Source of the DNA: Alistipes sp. CHKCI003
GTDB taxonomy: Bacteria; Bacteroidota; Bacteroidia; Bacteroidales; Rikenellaceae
NCBI RefSeq assembly: GCF_900021155.1
Contig: NZ_FCNT01000006.1
Location: 62,001 to 126,000 of the forward strand
Direction of reading: 5' to 3'
DNA length: 64,000 nt
Below the pieces are notes generated by a model, which did no database searches, was not told the DNA's origin, and was given only the letters and a program-made list of their open reading frames with translations. Position numbers and translations under genes: made by a program. Positions 8,486 to 17,743 of the stretch are shown piece by piece; within the stretch, counting starts at the first letter, position 1; every line of letters begins with the position of its first letter.

Positions 8486-9634
8486 ATGAACAAACAGACG
8501 TTATTCGTATCCGTGGCGGCGGCCGCCGTGTTGTGTGCGTGCCAGTCGTCGCGTGTGAGGATCGCGGGCCGCTTCGTCGGGAACGACGCCCGAACCGTAT
8601 ATCTCGAACAGGTCGGTACGCTGACGCAGTCCTTCGTCGATTCGGTCGTGCTGGACAAGGACGGCAACTACCGTTTCGACGTGAAGGATGTCCCGCCGAC
8701 GCCATCCTTATATAATATAGTGTTCAACGGCGAGCGTATTCCGCTGCTGATCGCCGGCGGCGACCGGCTGACGGTCGGATCGGTGGGCAGCGTGGTGCGC
8801 AACTATACGGTCGAAGGTTCCGAAGAGTCGGAGTTGCTCCGCCGGTTCTACCAGAATTACGTGGCCGGCGGCCGGCGGCTGGACGAGATCGTCGCATCCT
8901 ACGCTGAACCCGACCTTACGGACGAGGAGCGCAAGAGAGTGGCCAAGGAGTACACGACGGAGTACTACCGCATCCGCCGCGAGCAGCTGCGTTTCATCAT
9001 CGAACACAAAGACCGTTTGGCGGCCGTCTATGCCCTTTACCAGCGGTTGCCCGGAGATACGTACCTCTTCAACGGCGACAGCGACGTGGTCTACTACCGC
9101 ACCGTGGCCGAAGCGATCGAGAAGAGTTATCCCCAGTCGCCTTATCTGGCGGCGCTCAATGCCGAGATCGCCCGTATGGACGCCCGCATCACGCTCACTT
9201 CGCAGATCACCGAGGCCGGTTATCCCGATCTGGAGATGACCGACATGTACGGCAAGAAGGTCCGTCTCTCGTCGCTGCTCGGCAAGGTCGTGCTGCTCGA
9301 TTTTTGGTCTGCGGCGCTGGGCAACAGCAACGCCCTGAATGCCGAATTGAAGGAGATATACCGGAAATATGCCCGTCCGGACGGCGGGTTCGAGGTCTAT
9401 CAGGTAGCGATCGATACGTCGAAACCGGCGTGGATCACCGCCGTGCAGGAGCAGGCGTTGCCGTGGATCTCGGTGAGCGATCTGCGCGGACAGGCTTCGC
9501 CCGCCGTGGGTCTTTACAACATTTCGAAGCTTCCGACCAATTTCCTGATCGACCGCGGGGGCAACATCGTGGCGCGGGATATATACGGCAAGAGCCTCGA
9601 AAGCAAGATCGAAGAACTGACCGGCCGGAAATGA
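8486..9634 (+). CDS. Thioredoxin-fold (TlpA/AhpC-like) lipoprotein lacking the CxxC motif
   Basis: 382 residues. The lipoprotein signal ends AVLCAC (Cys acylated). Residues ~25-120 resemble the DUF4369 domain found before TlpA-like domains in Bacteroidota (GRFVGNDARTVYLEQ). The C-terminal ~140 residues are a thioredoxin fold: VVLLDFWSAALGNS, later cis-Pro region LPTNFLIDRGG. The usual WCxxC is replaced by SAALGN, so no redox-active cysteine pair exists. A binding or structural role is therefore more likely than disulfide exchange (inference). The start at 8486 is chosen because it gives the signal peptide. The stop overlaps the lpxH start (ATGA). Confidence 0.88.
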   Translation: MNKQTLFVSVAAAAVLCACQSSRVRIAGRFVGNDARTVYLEQVGTLTQSFVDSVVLDKDGNYRFDVKDVPPTPSLYNIVFNGERIPLLIAGGDRLTVGSVGSVVRNYTVEGSEESELLRRFYQNYVAGGRRLDEIVASYAEPDLTDEERKRVAKEYTTEYYRIRREQLRFIIEHKDRLAAVYALYQRLPGDTYLFNGDSDVVYYRTVAEAIEKSYPQSPYLAALNAEIARMDARITLTSQITEAGYPDLEMTDMYGKKVRLSSLLGKVVLLDFWSAALGNSNALNAELKEIYRKYARPDGGFEVYQVAIDTSKPAWITAVQEQALPWISVSDLRGQASPAVGLYNISKLPTNFLIDRGGNIVARDIYGKSLESKIEELTGRK

Positions 9635-10365
9635 TCTATTTCGCGTCCGATATCCATCTGGGAGGCGGCGGCGAAGAGTGCGCCCGCGAAGTCGAACGCC
9701 GTTTCGCGGCGTGGCTCGACGACGCGGGCCGCGATGCGGAGGCGATCTTTCTGGTGGGCGATGTGTTCGACTTCTGGTTCGAATACCGCGAAGTGGTCCC
9801 CAAAGGGTTCGTGCGCGTGCTGGGCCGGCTGGCCGATCTGGCGGACAGGGGGGTGCGGATCGTGTTTTTCACGGGCAACCACGATATGTGGGTGCGCGAT
9901 TACTTCACGCGCGAATGCGGCATCGAGGTCTTCACGGAGCCGCAGCTCATGACCCTCGCCGGCAAAAAGGTATTCGTCGCCCACGGCGACAACATGAACA
10001 TCGGTCATCTGCCGGTGCTGCGCTTCATGAATACGGTGTTCCGTTCGCGTCCGCTGCGCTGGCTTTTCTCGTGGCTCGTGCACCCCGACTGGGCCGTGCG
10101 CTTCGGCCGTTGGTGGAGCGCTTCGTCGAGAAAGAAGCACGATGCCGAGGGCGGTTACGGCGCCTCGCTCACCGAGCCGCTCGTCGACTATGCGCGCGAC
10201 TATGCCCGAAGGCACGAGGTGGATTATTTCGTATTCGGGCACATGCACTTCGCCCGCGATTACAGCGAGCCCGGGCTGCGTGTGGTGCATCTCGGCTGCT
10301 GGGAGAAGAATCCCGCCTATGCCGTGCTGGACGGGGCGGGGACGATTTCGCTCGAAAAATTGTAA
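9631..10365 (+). CDS. lpxH: UDP-2,3-diacylglucosamine diphosphatase
   Basis: Hydrolyses UDP-2,3-diacylglucosamine to lipid X in lipid A synthesis, at the cytoplasmic face of the inner membrane. 244 residues with the metallophosphoesterase blocks SDIHLG, GDVFDFW, GNHD, HGD and GHMHFA, which supply the two-metal site. The FDFWFEYR and RFMNTVFRS stretches are typical of LpxH. The ATG at 9631 overlaps the preceding stop, so translation is coupled; a longer frame upstream lies inside the previous gene and is rejected. Confidence 0.92.
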   Translation: MIYFASDIHLGGGGEECAREVERRFAAWLDDAGRDAEAIFLVGDVFDFWFEYREVVPKGFVRVLGRLADLADRGVRIVFFTGNHDMWVRDYFTRECGIEVFTEPQLMTLAGKKVFVAHGDNMNIGHLPVLRFMNTVFRSRPLRWLFSWLVHPDWAVRFGRWWSASSRKKHDAEGGYGASLTEPLVDYARDYARRHEVDYFVFGHMHFARDYSEPGLRVVHLGCWEKNPAYAVLDGAGTISLEKL

Positions 10366-10369
10366 GCAC

Positions 10370-11269
10370 ATGAAACAATACCTCGATCTGTTGCGCCGCA
10401 TCATGGACGAAGGGGTCGTGAAAGGCGACCGCACGGGAACGGGCACGAAGAGCGTCTTCGGCCATCAGATGCGGTTCGATCTGGAGGAGGGATTTCCGCT
10501 GCTCACCACCAAGAAGGTCTTCCTGAAGGGAGTGATCCACGAATTGCTGTGGTTTCTGGCGGGCGACACCCGCATCAAATACCTCCTCGACAACGGGGTC
10601 CATATCTGGGACAACGACGCTTTCCGCTATTATAACGAACTGTGCGTGCGGCACGGGGTGCGTCCCGTGGACCGCGCGACCTTTTTGCAGGCAGCGCAGG
10701 CGAACGAGGCCTCGCCGATCGAGGGATACCGTTTCGGCGATCTGAACCGCGTCTACGGCTGTCAGTGGCGGAGCTGGCCGCTGCCGGACGGCGGTGCGAA
10801 GGACCAGATCGCCGAAGCCGTGGAGCTGATCCGCCGCAATCCCGATTCGCGGCGCATCCTCGTCTCGGCGTGGAACGTCGCGGACGTGGACCGGATGGCG
10901 CTGCCGCCGTGCCACGTGCTCTTCCAGTTCTATGCGGCCGAGGGGCGCCTTTCGTGCCAGCTCTACCAGCGCAGCGCCGACACGTTCCTCGGCGTGCCGT
11001 TCAACATCGCCTCCTATGCCCTGCTGACGATGATGACGGCGCAGGTCTGCGGCTTGCGTCCGGGCGAGTTCATCCATACCTTGGGCGACGCACACCTCTA
11101 TCTGAACCATCTGGAGCAGGCCGCCGAACAGCTCTCGCGTGCGCCCCGTCCGCTGCCCCGCATGCGGCTGAACCCCGACGTGAAGTCGCTCTTCGACTTC
11201 CGGTACGAAGATTTCACCCTCGCAGGCTACGATCCGTGGCCTGCGATCAAAGCTCCCATGTCTTTCTGA
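10370..11269 (+). CDS. thyA: Thymidylate synthase
   Basis: Methylates dUMP to dTMP with methylene-THF. 299 residues, longer than the ~264 of E. coli ThyA; the extra residues lie around 88-118, in the small domain between the IWD(N) segment and the VYGCQW motif, a region of known length variation. Catalytic Cys181 lies in [12 protein letters not shown]; phosphate-binding Arg21 (GDRTGTGT) and Arg161/162 are present. It is followed two bases later by folA, the enzyme that regenerates THF from the DHF made here. Confidence 0.97.
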   Translation: MKQYLDLLRRIMDEGVVKGDRTGTGTKSVFGHQMRFDLEEGFPLLTTKKVFLKGVIHELLWFLAGDTRIKYLLDNGVHIWDNDAFRYYNELCVRHGVRPVDRATFLQAAQANEASPIEGYRFGDLNRVYGCQWRSWPLPDGGAKDQIAEAVELIRRNPDSRRILVSAWNVADVDRMALPPCHVLFQFYAAEGRLSCQLYQRSADTFLGVPFNIASYALLTMMTAQVCGLRPGEFIHTLGDAHLYLNHLEQAAEQLSRAPRPLPRMRLNPDVKSLFDFRYEDFTLAGYDPWPAIKAPMSF

Positions 11270-11271
11270 TT

Positions 11272-11754
11272 ATGATTTCGATTATCGCAGCCGTCGCCGA
11301 AAACGGCGTGATCGGCGACAAGAACGCCCTTATTTGGCACATCTCCGAAGACCTCCGCTATTTCAAGTCCGTAACCTCGGGTCATCCGGTCGTCATGGGC
11401 CGCAGGACGTGGGAGTCGCTCGGACGGCCGCTCCCCAACCGGACGAACGTCGTCGTAACGCGGCAGTCGCTCGCATTCGAAGGGGCCCGCACGGTGCACT
11501 CGCTCGCCGAAGCCGTGGCGCTCTTTCCCGAAGACGAGGAGCTCTTCGTCATCGGCGGCGCGCAGATCTATGCCGAGGCTCTGCCCGAGGCCGACCGGCT
11601 CTATCTCACGCGCGTGGGGCGGGTTTACGAGGGCGACGCCCGTTTCCCCGAGTGGGACGAGGCGGCATGGCGACTGGTGCGCGGCGAGTCGTTCCCGAGC
11701 GGTGCGAATTACCCCTATCCCTTCTCCTTCGAACTTTACGAGCGGCGGAAATAG
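11272..11754 (+). CDS. folA: Dihydrofolate reductase
   Basis: Reduces dihydrofolate to tetrahydrofolate with NADPH. 160 residues. Visible family blocks: IIAAVAENGVIG at the start, LIWHISEDLRYFK (the Trp and acidic residue of the active site), VMGRRTWESLGRPLPNR and VIGGAQIYAEAL. The ATG at 11272 lies two bases after the thyA stop, a classical thyA-folA pair. Confidence 0.96.
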   Translation: MISIIAAVAENGVIGDKNALIWHISEDLRYFKSVTSGHPVVMGRRTWESLGRPLPNRTNVVVTRQSLAFEGARTVHSLAEAVALFPEDEELFVIGGAQIYAEALPEADRLYLTRVGRVYEGDARFPEWDEAAWRLVRGESFPSGANYPYPFSFELYERRK

Positions 11755-11846
11755 GTATTTATACTCCTGCACGCCCGCGCGTTAATCCGTAACTTTGCCT
11801 CACGGCAAAGGGGCGGATCGACTTTCCGCTGCCCGTCGGACAAGGT

Positions 11847-12542
11847 ATGGAAAAGTATTTCGATATGCTGATGGAGGACGTGCGGATGCGCGAGGGACTG
11901 AACTCGTGCATGAACTGCGGCGTCTGCACGGGCGTCTGTCCCGCGGCGGAGTTCTACAACTACGACCCCCGTCAGATCGTGAACATCGTGCAGACGCGCG
12001 ACGACGAGGCCATCGAACAGCTGTTGAAGAGCGACGTGATCTGGTACTGCGGCGAGTGCATGTCGTGCCGTCCGCGCTGCCCGAGGGGCAATACGCCCGG
12101 GTATGTGATTCAGGCGCTCCGCACGCTCTCGCAGAAGTTGGGCTTCTTCGTCGAGAGCGAGAAAGGCCGGCAGCAACTTGCCCTCAAGCGGATCATCGGC
12201 GAAAACATTCTGCGCACGGGCTACTGCATCGTGCCGCGGCTCGTGAAACCCGGTCTGCATCCCGAGCAGGGACCCGTCTGGCAGTGGATCTTCGATCACG
12301 ACCGCGAAATCTACGGGCGGTTCACGCCGGTCTACATGCGGCACGGCGCGGGGGCTCTGCGCCGGCTGGACGAGGATTCCCTCGCGGAGCTGCACCGCAT
12401 CTTCGACGTGAGCGGCGGCAGCGAGATGTTCGAGACCATCGAGCGTCATTCGGACCGCAAAGCCCGCGAAATGGGATACGAAGGGGCCGGAGACGATTAT
12501 ATGATGGAGACCTTCACCACGAACAGCAACGAGCATTATTAG
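11847..12542 (+). CDS. HdrC-like 4Fe-4S subunit
   Basis: 231 residues. Two CxxCxxC...CP ferredoxin clusters: CMNCGVCTGVCP (~21-32) and CGECMSCRPRCP, so two [4Fe-4S] centres. The remainder is helical, as in HdrC proteins that connect electron input to the HdrB site. It is the first gene of a five-gene cluster; a -7 box TAACTTTG lies at 11790-11797. The family resembles heterodisulfide reductase subunits, but Bacteroidota lack CoM/CoB, so the physiological substrate is unknown. Confidence 0.88.
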   Translation: MEKYFDMLMEDVRMREGLNSCMNCGVCTGVCPAAEFYNYDPRQIVNIVQTRDDEAIEQLLKSDVIWYCGECMSCRPRCPRGNTPGYVIQALRTLSQKLGFFVESEKGRQQLALKRIIGENILRTGYCIVPRLVKPGLHPEQGPVWQWIFDHDREIYGRFTPVYMRHGAGALRRLDEDSLAELHRIFDVSGGSEMFETIERHSDRKAREMGYEGAGDDYMMETFTTNSNEHY

Positions 12543-12548
12543 AATCCT

Positions 12549-13634
12549 ATGAAGCGCAGAAGTTGGAGCGACTACCAGAAGCAGATCGCCGACGACAAAT
12601 ACTACTATGCGCGGAGCTGCATCCGCCAGAATTTCTTTCCGGGCAGCGAGAAGGCGTTTCTCGACATCCTCCGCGACGATCTGGGACGCGACGTGCTGGA
12701 CGATCCGCTGCACTCGTCGTGCACGGGCATCGGCTATCATTCGGACATCGTGCCGCTGGAGACCATCATGACCGTCGTGGCGCGTCAGTTCGCGCTGATG
12801 ACCGAGGCGGGCTACGAGCATTTCATCTCGTCGTGCATCACTTCGTTCGGCATCTATACCGAAATTCTGGCTACGTGGCACGAATTTCCCGAGACCGAGG
12901 AACGCACGCGCGAATACCTTTACAAGGCCACGGGCCGCGAGTTCCGCAAACCGGCCAGTCTGGCCCATACGTCGGACGTGATGTTCCATTTCCGCAACGA
13001 AATCGCCGCGAAAGCGAAATACAGGCTCGTCAATGCCCAGACGGGCGAACCGCTCCGCGTGGTGGAGCATATCGGCTGCCACTACGCCAAGATCTTCCCC
13101 AAGTCGGGTATCGGCGGCTCGGAGTTCCCCTATGTGCTGGCCGGCATGATCGAGGCGTGGGGCGGCGAGTGCGTGGACTATCCCGAGCGGCGGCATTGCT
13201 GCGGTTTCGGATTCCGCAACTACCTCGTGCAGGCCAACCGCGGCTATTCGATCGCCAATTCGCACAAGAAGCTGGAGAGCATGGCCCCCTACAAACCCGA
13301 CTTCATCGTGGCCAACTGTCCGGGCTGCGCCATGTTCCTCGACAAATGGCAGTATGCCATCGCCGAGATGGAGGGGACGACCTACGGCGAAAACGGCCAC
13401 GGCATACCCGTGCTGACCTACGAGGAGATGGCCGGTCTGGTGCTGGGCTACGATCCGTGGGCGCTGGGGATGCAGATGCATCAGGTCGACGTGGAGCCGC
13501 TGCTCGACAAGATGGGCATCGCTTACGATCCCGCGGCCAAATACCTCGGCCGCAACGGAAAATTCATCGGCAAACCCGCGTCGGCAGTGGTCAACTGCTG
13601 CCCGACGGATACGATTTACGACATCAAACAGTGA
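12549..13634 (+). CDS. HdrB-like subunit with CCG domains
   Basis: 361 residues. It carries cysteine-rich CCG motifs: an N-terminal set around SSCTG and SSCITSFG, and a complete C-terminal set GCHYAKIF ... HCCGFGFRN ... NCPGCAMFLDK. In methanogen HdrB such motifs bind noncubane [4Fe-4S] clusters that cleave disulfides. Six bases after the HdrC-like gene. The length exceeds methanogen HdrB (~300). A disulfide or persulfide substrate is an inference. Confidence 0.87.
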   Translation: MKRRSWSDYQKQIADDKYYYARSCIRQNFFPGSEKAFLDILRDDLGRDVLDDPLHSSCTGIGYHSDIVPLETIMTVVARQFALMTEAGYEHFISSCITSFGIYTEILATWHEFPETEERTREYLYKATGREFRKPASLAHTSDVMFHFRNEIAAKAKYRLVNAQTGEPLRVVEHIGCHYAKIFPKSGIGGSEFPYVLAGMIEAWGGECVDYPERRHCCGFGFRNYLVQANRGYSIANSHKKLESMAPYKPDFIVANCPGCAMFLDKWQYAIAEMEGTTYGENGHGIPVLTYEEMAGLVLGYDPWALGMQMHQVDVEPLLDKMGIAYDPAAKYLGRNGKFIGKPASAVVNCCPTDTIYDIKQ

Positions 13635-14638
13635 AGAAGCGAGTGATTATCGTCGGCGGCGGCGCCGCCGGCATGCAGACCGCCCTCCGTCTGGCCGACG
13701 AGGGGGTGCAACCCGTGATTGTGGAGAAGGAACCGGAGCTGGGCGGCAAGCTGCGCGGCTGGCACAGGCTGTTCCCGACCTTTACGCCCGCTTCGGAGGT
13801 GCTCTCGGAGCTCAAGAGTTGCGTGGCGCAGCACGGAATCGAGGTGATGACCTCCGCGGAGGTCGCGGCTCTGAGCCCGCGCAGCGTAACGCTCGCGGAC
13901 GGTCGCCGGCTGGAGTGCGACGCCGTCGCGGTCTGCTCGGGGTTCGAGCTGTTCGACGCCCGCATCAAGGAGGAGTACGGGTACGGCATTTACGACAACG
14001 TCTTCACCTCGGTCGACATCGAGCGGATGCTCGACGAGGGGCGCGTGGCGAGGACCGACGGAACGCGTCCGCGCCGGATCGCATTCCTGCACTGCGTCGG
14101 TTCGCGCGACGAGAAGGTGTGCCAGCAGCACTGCTCGCGCGTCTGCTGCATCACGGGCGTGAAGCAGGCGATGGAGATGAAGGAGCTTTTTCCCGAAGCC
14201 GACGTCTTCAACTTCTACATGGACATCCGCATGTTCGGCCCCGGGTACGAGGAGATGTACCGCGAGGCGCAGCAGAAATACAACATTCACTTCGTGCGGG
14301 GCCGCATCTCGGAGGCGGCGCCGACGATCGACGGCCGCGTGCAGATCAAGGCCGAAGATACGCTGACGGGGCGTCCGCTGAGGATGAGCGTCGACATGCT
14401 CGTGCTGCTGGTCGGCATGCGGGCGGGCGACACGAATCCGGCCTATGAAGCCGCGGGATTGCGTCGTGCCGAGAGCGGTTTCATGGCGCCCCACGACCTG
14501 TTTTTGGGCAATGTGCGAAGCGGTGTCGAGGGGATTTTCTATGCCGGAACCGTTACGGCTCCCAAGAATATCGGCGAGACGCTCAACGAAGGCGCGGCAG
14601 CGGCGGCCGAGGTGCTGAACTACCTGAAAAAAGTATGA
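13631..14638 (+). CDS. HdrA-like FAD/Fe-S oxidoreductase
   Basis: 335 residues starting at GTG 13631, which overlaps the preceding TGA as GTGA. A dinucleotide-binding motif VIIVGGGAAGMQT lies at residues 5-17, a FAD segment around ADGRRLECDAVAVCSGF, and an HdrA-type cysteine set CVGSRDEKVCQQHCSRVCC. The C-terminal IFYAGTVTAPKNIGETL closes the FAD fold. It lacks the ferredoxin extensions of methanogen HdrA; a separate small ferredoxin follows. Flavin-based electron bifurcation or confurcation is possible but not shown. Confidence 0.88.
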   Translation: MKKRVIIVGGGAAGMQTALRLADEGVQPVIVEKEPELGGKLRGWHRLFPTFTPASEVLSELKSCVAQHGIEVMTSAEVAALSPRSVTLADGRRLECDAVAVCSGFELFDARIKEEYGYGIYDNVFTSVDIERMLDEGRVARTDGTRPRRIAFLHCVGSRDEKVCQQHCSRVCCITGVKQAMEMKELFPEADVFNFYMDIRMFGPGYEEMYREAQQKYNIHFVRGRISEAAPTIDGRVQIKAEDTLTGRPLRMSVDMLVLLVGMRAGDTNPAYEAAGLRRAESGFMAPHDLFLGNVRSGVEGIFYAGTVTAPKNIGETLNEGAAAAAEVLNYLKKV

Positions 14639-14979
14639 ACCGCATGGCTGCCGTTAACTTCGGATATTCCATCAGCAAGCCTCGGGCGATCGACATCGAC
14701 CACAACAACCTGCGCAAGAGCGACGAAATTCTGCGCGAGATGCCCGAGTTGCAGACCTGCATCGGCTGCGGCGCCTGCACGGCGGTCTGCACGGCGGGCA
14801 ACCTCACGCAGTTCAACTTCCGAAAGGTCCATACGCTCGTGCGGCGCGGAGAGTATGCGGGCGCTTACGAGGAGATGAACAAATGCATGCTCTGCGGCAA
14901 GTGCCGGCTCGTCTGCCCGCGCGGAATCAATACGCGCGGAGTGGTGATGCTCATCAAACGTAAATTGGGGGACTTCTGA
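14635..14979 (+). CDS. Small 8Fe-8S ferredoxin-like (HdrC-type) subunit
   Basis: 114 residues, two clusters: CIGCGACTAVC and CMLCGKCRLVCP. The start ATG overlaps the stop of the HdrA-like gene (ATGA). It likely passes electrons between the soluble Hdr-like subunits and the membrane subunit that follows two bases downstream. Confidence 0.87.
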   Translation: MNRMAAVNFGYSISKPRAIDIDHNNLRKSDEILREMPELQTCIGCGACTAVCTAGNLTQFNFRKVHTLVRRGEYAGAYEEMNKCMLCGKCRLVCPRGINTRGVVMLIKRKLGDF

Positions 14980-14981
14980 CC

Positions 14982-16763
14982 ATGGGTTTTTACGCTCCTT
15001 TCTGTCTGCCGTTCATGATCGGCGCCGCGGTGATGTTCGCCGTGCTCGCTTGGAAGTGGGGGCGGTGGCTCTACCTGCTGCCGCGTGCGGACAAGATGCG
15101 CATCCTGCGCGGACTGCCCACGACGGCGACCCTCGCCGCCGGATGGGAGGCGGTGCGCGAATCGCTGCTCCACCGCCGCATCTTCAAGGTGAATCCTCTG
15201 TTAGGCTACATGCACATGAGCCTCGCATTCGGCTGGTTCCTGCTGATCGCCGTGGGGTGGGCCGAGACGGTCGCCTACCTCGGCTTCCGCTATGTGCCGT
15301 TGCAGGGCCACGTCTTTTTCAAGTATTTCGCCACGGGGTTGGAACACAAACCGGTGTTCGATTTCCTGATGGACCTGCTGCTGCTCTTCGTCCTCTCGGG
15401 CGTGGTGCTGGCATGGGGCAAACGTTTCTATGCACGGGCGATGGGAATGCGCCGCACGACCCGGCACGTGTTCGGCGACCGAATCGCCCTTTCGGTGCTG
15501 TGGTTCGTATTCCCGGCGCGCCTCGCGGCCGAAAGCCTCTCGTGCGCTCTGTACGGCGGCGGGGGATTCCTCACGGGCGGTCTCGGCGGCTGGCTTGCGG
15601 CTCATGCGGATGTCGGGACGCTGATCCGGCTCGAAAGCGTCGCGTGGTGGTTCTATTCCTCGTGTCTCGGCGTATTTTTCGTCGCGCTGCCCTTCTCGCG
15701 CTACATGCACATCTTCACGGAGATCCCGCTCATCTTCCTGCGCCGCTACAAACTCCGCTCGGGCGAGAAGGAGAGTTCCTACGACCGTTTCCAGACCGAA
15801 GCCTGTTCGCGCTGCGGGATCTGCATCGACCCTTGTCAGCTCCAGAGCGTGCTGGGGATCGACGACGTGCAGTCGGTCTATTTCCTGCGCGACCGCCGTT
15901 ACGGGATGCTCCGGCTCCGGACGGCCGACAACTGCCTGATGTGCGGCCGCTGTGCCGAGAAGTGTCCGGTAGGCATCGACCTCAACACCCTGCGGCTCAA
16001 TGCGCGCGATACGATGCGCAACGTGCCCGACGAAAAACGCTACGACTATTTCCGCGGACTCGACCGCTCGTCGGGCAGCGGCAAGGTGGGATACTTCGCC
16101 GGCTGCATGACGCTGCTCACGCCCCGTATCCTGCTGGCGATGGAGCGTATCTTCAGGGCCTCGGGCGAGGAGGTCTGGTGGGCCGACCGGGAGGGCGGCG
16201 TCTGCTGCGGCCGCCCGCTGAAGCTCTCGGGCGAGACCGATTCGGCCCAAAAGATGATGAAGTACAACACGGAACTCTTCCGCAAGCATGGCATCACGAC
16301 GCTCGTAACCTCCTGTCCGATCTGCCTGCGCGTCTTCCGCGAGGAGTACGGGCTCGACGGAATCGAAGTGCTGCACCACTCGGAATACATCCTGCGGCTG
16401 ATGCGTGCGGGGCGGCTGCATCCGCGGCGCGGCGCGGGGCGCTACGTCTACCACGATCCCTGCGAGCTGGGCCGCGGAAGCGGCATCTACGACGAGCCGC
16501 GTGCGGTGATCGAAGCGGTCGGCGAACTGCTCGAACCGGCCGAGACGCGCGAAAACGCGCTCTGCTGCGGTTCGTCGGTGGCCAATACGGCCATTTCCGA
16601 CGGCCAGCAGGTGCGGATCGCACGATCGGTGGCGGAGGAGCTGGATGCCACGGGGGCCGGTACGATCGTTACGGCCTGTCCGCTCTGCAAAAAGGCGATC
16701 GCTCGGGGAACCCGGACCGAGGTGTGCGACCTTGCGGAGGTGGTGGCCGGGAGTCTCGAATAA
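14982..16763 (+). CDS. Membrane-bound HdrD/DsrK-like protein with fused heme-b-like membrane domain
   Basis: 593 residues. Roughly residues 1-245 contain five or six membrane segments with conserved His, like the NarI/DsrM cytochrome b fold. Then two ferredoxin clusters (CSRCGICIDPC and CLMCGRCAEKCP), then two CCG domains (GCMTLL ... GVCCGRPL ... CPIC and HDPCELGR ... ALCCGSS ... CPLCKKA). This is the architecture of DsrM plus DsrK in one chain. It should connect menaquinone/menaquinol with the cytoplasmic Hdr-like subunits. Last gene of the cluster. Confidence 0.88.
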   Translation: MGFYAPFCLPFMIGAAVMFAVLAWKWGRWLYLLPRADKMRILRGLPTTATLAAGWEAVRESLLHRRIFKVNPLLGYMHMSLAFGWFLLIAVGWAETVAYLGFRYVPLQGHVFFKYFATGLEHKPVFDFLMDLLLLFVLSGVVLAWGKRFYARAMGMRRTTRHVFGDRIALSVLWFVFPARLAAESLSCALYGGGGFLTGGLGGWLAAHADVGTLIRLESVAWWFYSSCLGVFFVALPFSRYMHIFTEIPLIFLRRYKLRSGEKESSYDRFQTEACSRCGICIDPCQLQSVLGIDDVQSVYFLRDRRYGMLRLRTADNCLMCGRCAEKCPVGIDLNTLRLNARDTMRNVPDEKRYDYFRGLDRSSGSGKVGYFAGCMTLLTPRILLAMERIFRASGEEVWWADREGGVCCGRPLKLSGETDSAQKMMKYNTELFRKHGITTLVTSCPICLRVFREEYGLDGIEVLHHSEYILRLMRAGRLHPRRGAGRYVYHDPCELGRGSGIYDEPRAVIEAVGELLEPAETRENALCCGSSVANTAISDGQQVRIARSVAEELDATGAGTIVTACPLCKKAIARGTRTEVCDLAEVVAGSLE

Positions 16764-16834
16764 ATTTTCGCTGGGTAAGTGATTGTCGTACAATGATGTC
16801 GGGCTTCGGTACCGGAATATTTGTCCCGGGAATT

Positions 16835-16864
16835 TTGCAAAACCGGATTTTTGCATTATCTTTG
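16835..16864 (+). promoter_or_regulatory. Promoter of tRNA-fMet
   Basis: TTG (within TTTTG) at 16835-16837, 19 bases, TATCTTTG at 16857-16864; about 38 bases before the tRNA. Confidence 0.7.
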
Positions 16865-16902
16865 TACCCGTTAACACGGAAGTATTCGTTACAGCGATAT
16901 AG

Positions 16903-16978
16903 CGCGGGATAGAGCAGTTGGCAGCTCGTCGGGCTCATAACCCGGAGGTCGGAGGTTCGAGTCCTCCTCCCGCTACCA
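16903..16978 (+). tRNA. tRNA-fMet (CAU), initiator
   Basis: A 76-base cloverleaf including an encoded CCA. Anticodon loop CTCATAA gives CAU. Initiator hallmarks are present: position 1 (C) and position 72 (T) do not pair, three consecutive G-C pairs close the anticodon stem (GGG/CCC), and the D stem has A11-T24. T stem GGAGG/CCTCC. Confidence 0.95.
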
Positions 16979-17013
16979 AAGCGGACAATTCTACGGAGTT
17001 GTCCGCTTTTTTT
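16979..17013 (+). terminator. Terminator after tRNA-fMet
   Basis: Hairpin AAGCGGACAA / TTGTCCGCTT with a run of seven T, directly after the tRNA CCA. Confidence 0.85.
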
Positions 17014-17498
17014 GTCTGCCCGGATCTCTGCGGCCGGTCGGTGCGGAACGGTGCGGGTGCTTCGCTATCTGCGGAGATGCGCCCTCGGGCTGTCGTTTTC
17101 CGCCGCGGCAGAGTTCGGCGGGGGGGGGCCGGCGCTGCCTCCGGATTGACGAAACGTCGGCCTCCGTCCGGCCGTTGTCGCGGGCTCCTGCGCCGAATGT
17201 TGCGCCGGGCGTCTTATCCGGATAGACCGCAATGCCGCAGATGCGCCGGGCGCAGCGGGAGGGGCGGCCGTTTTTTCGCGTTTCGTGCCGGCCGCGGAGT
17301 TCGTGCTGCGACTTGGGTGCCGCCATTATAATAATCTCTGCTTTTTCTCGCGGGACGTGACGGTCGCTGCGGATAGAGGGACGGGTGCGAGGGACGCGAT
17401 CGTGCATTCGTCCTGTCGTTATTTGATTCCGGGAGCCGAATCTTGATTCATTTTGAATAAATTATCTTAAATGAGCGCTTATTTCGAGAAAAATTTCG
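17014..17498. other. Gene-free GC-rich spacer with a G9 tract
   Basis: No convincing coding frame on either strand. A nine-G run lies at 17120-17128. From about 17400 the DNA becomes AT-rich and leads into a -7 box TATATTTG at 17499-17506, the likely promoter of the small gene and lipoprotein that follow. Confidence 0.5.
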
Positions 17499-17555
17499 TA
17501 TATTTGTGTTGACGGAATTTTTTCCTCTAATTAAAAACCTTAAACATTAACCTTT

Positions 17556-17716
17556 ATGAAAGATTTTTCAAAACAATCTGTTCACGAGGGGGGGGGAATT
17601 ACATAGCTCCCACGCTCGAACTTCTCGACGTGCGCGTCGAGTCCGGTTTCGCCGCTTCGGATATGCCGAACGGATCTTCGACCTCCATGGATTGGGTAGA
17701 AGGAACTTGGGAATAA
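17556..17716 (+). pseudogene. Small 'GFAAS' gene, out of frame at a G9 tract (possibly phase-variable)
   Basis: ATG 17556 opens MKDFSKQSVHE and then meets nine G (17588-17596), after which the frame stops at TAG. With ten (or seven) G the frame would continue as NYIAP, then VRVESGFAAS, to TAA 17714-17716, a protein of about 53 residues. The downstream small gene at 20374 carries the matching pattern YVAP ... VVVESGFAAS, so the shifted frame is the real one. The G tract near the start is a classical slipped-strand switch site; a disrupted gene or a sequencing error are alternatives. 28 bases before the next lipoprotein gene. Confidence 0.75.
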
Positions 17717-17743
17717 TTGTTTCAGCAAAGCATGCGTACGATT

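Noticed and set aside
17131..17156. 26-base resemblance to 22574-22599 around TTGACGAAACG
   Set aside because: Short, 22 of 26 matches, flanks unrelated; not enough to call a repeat.
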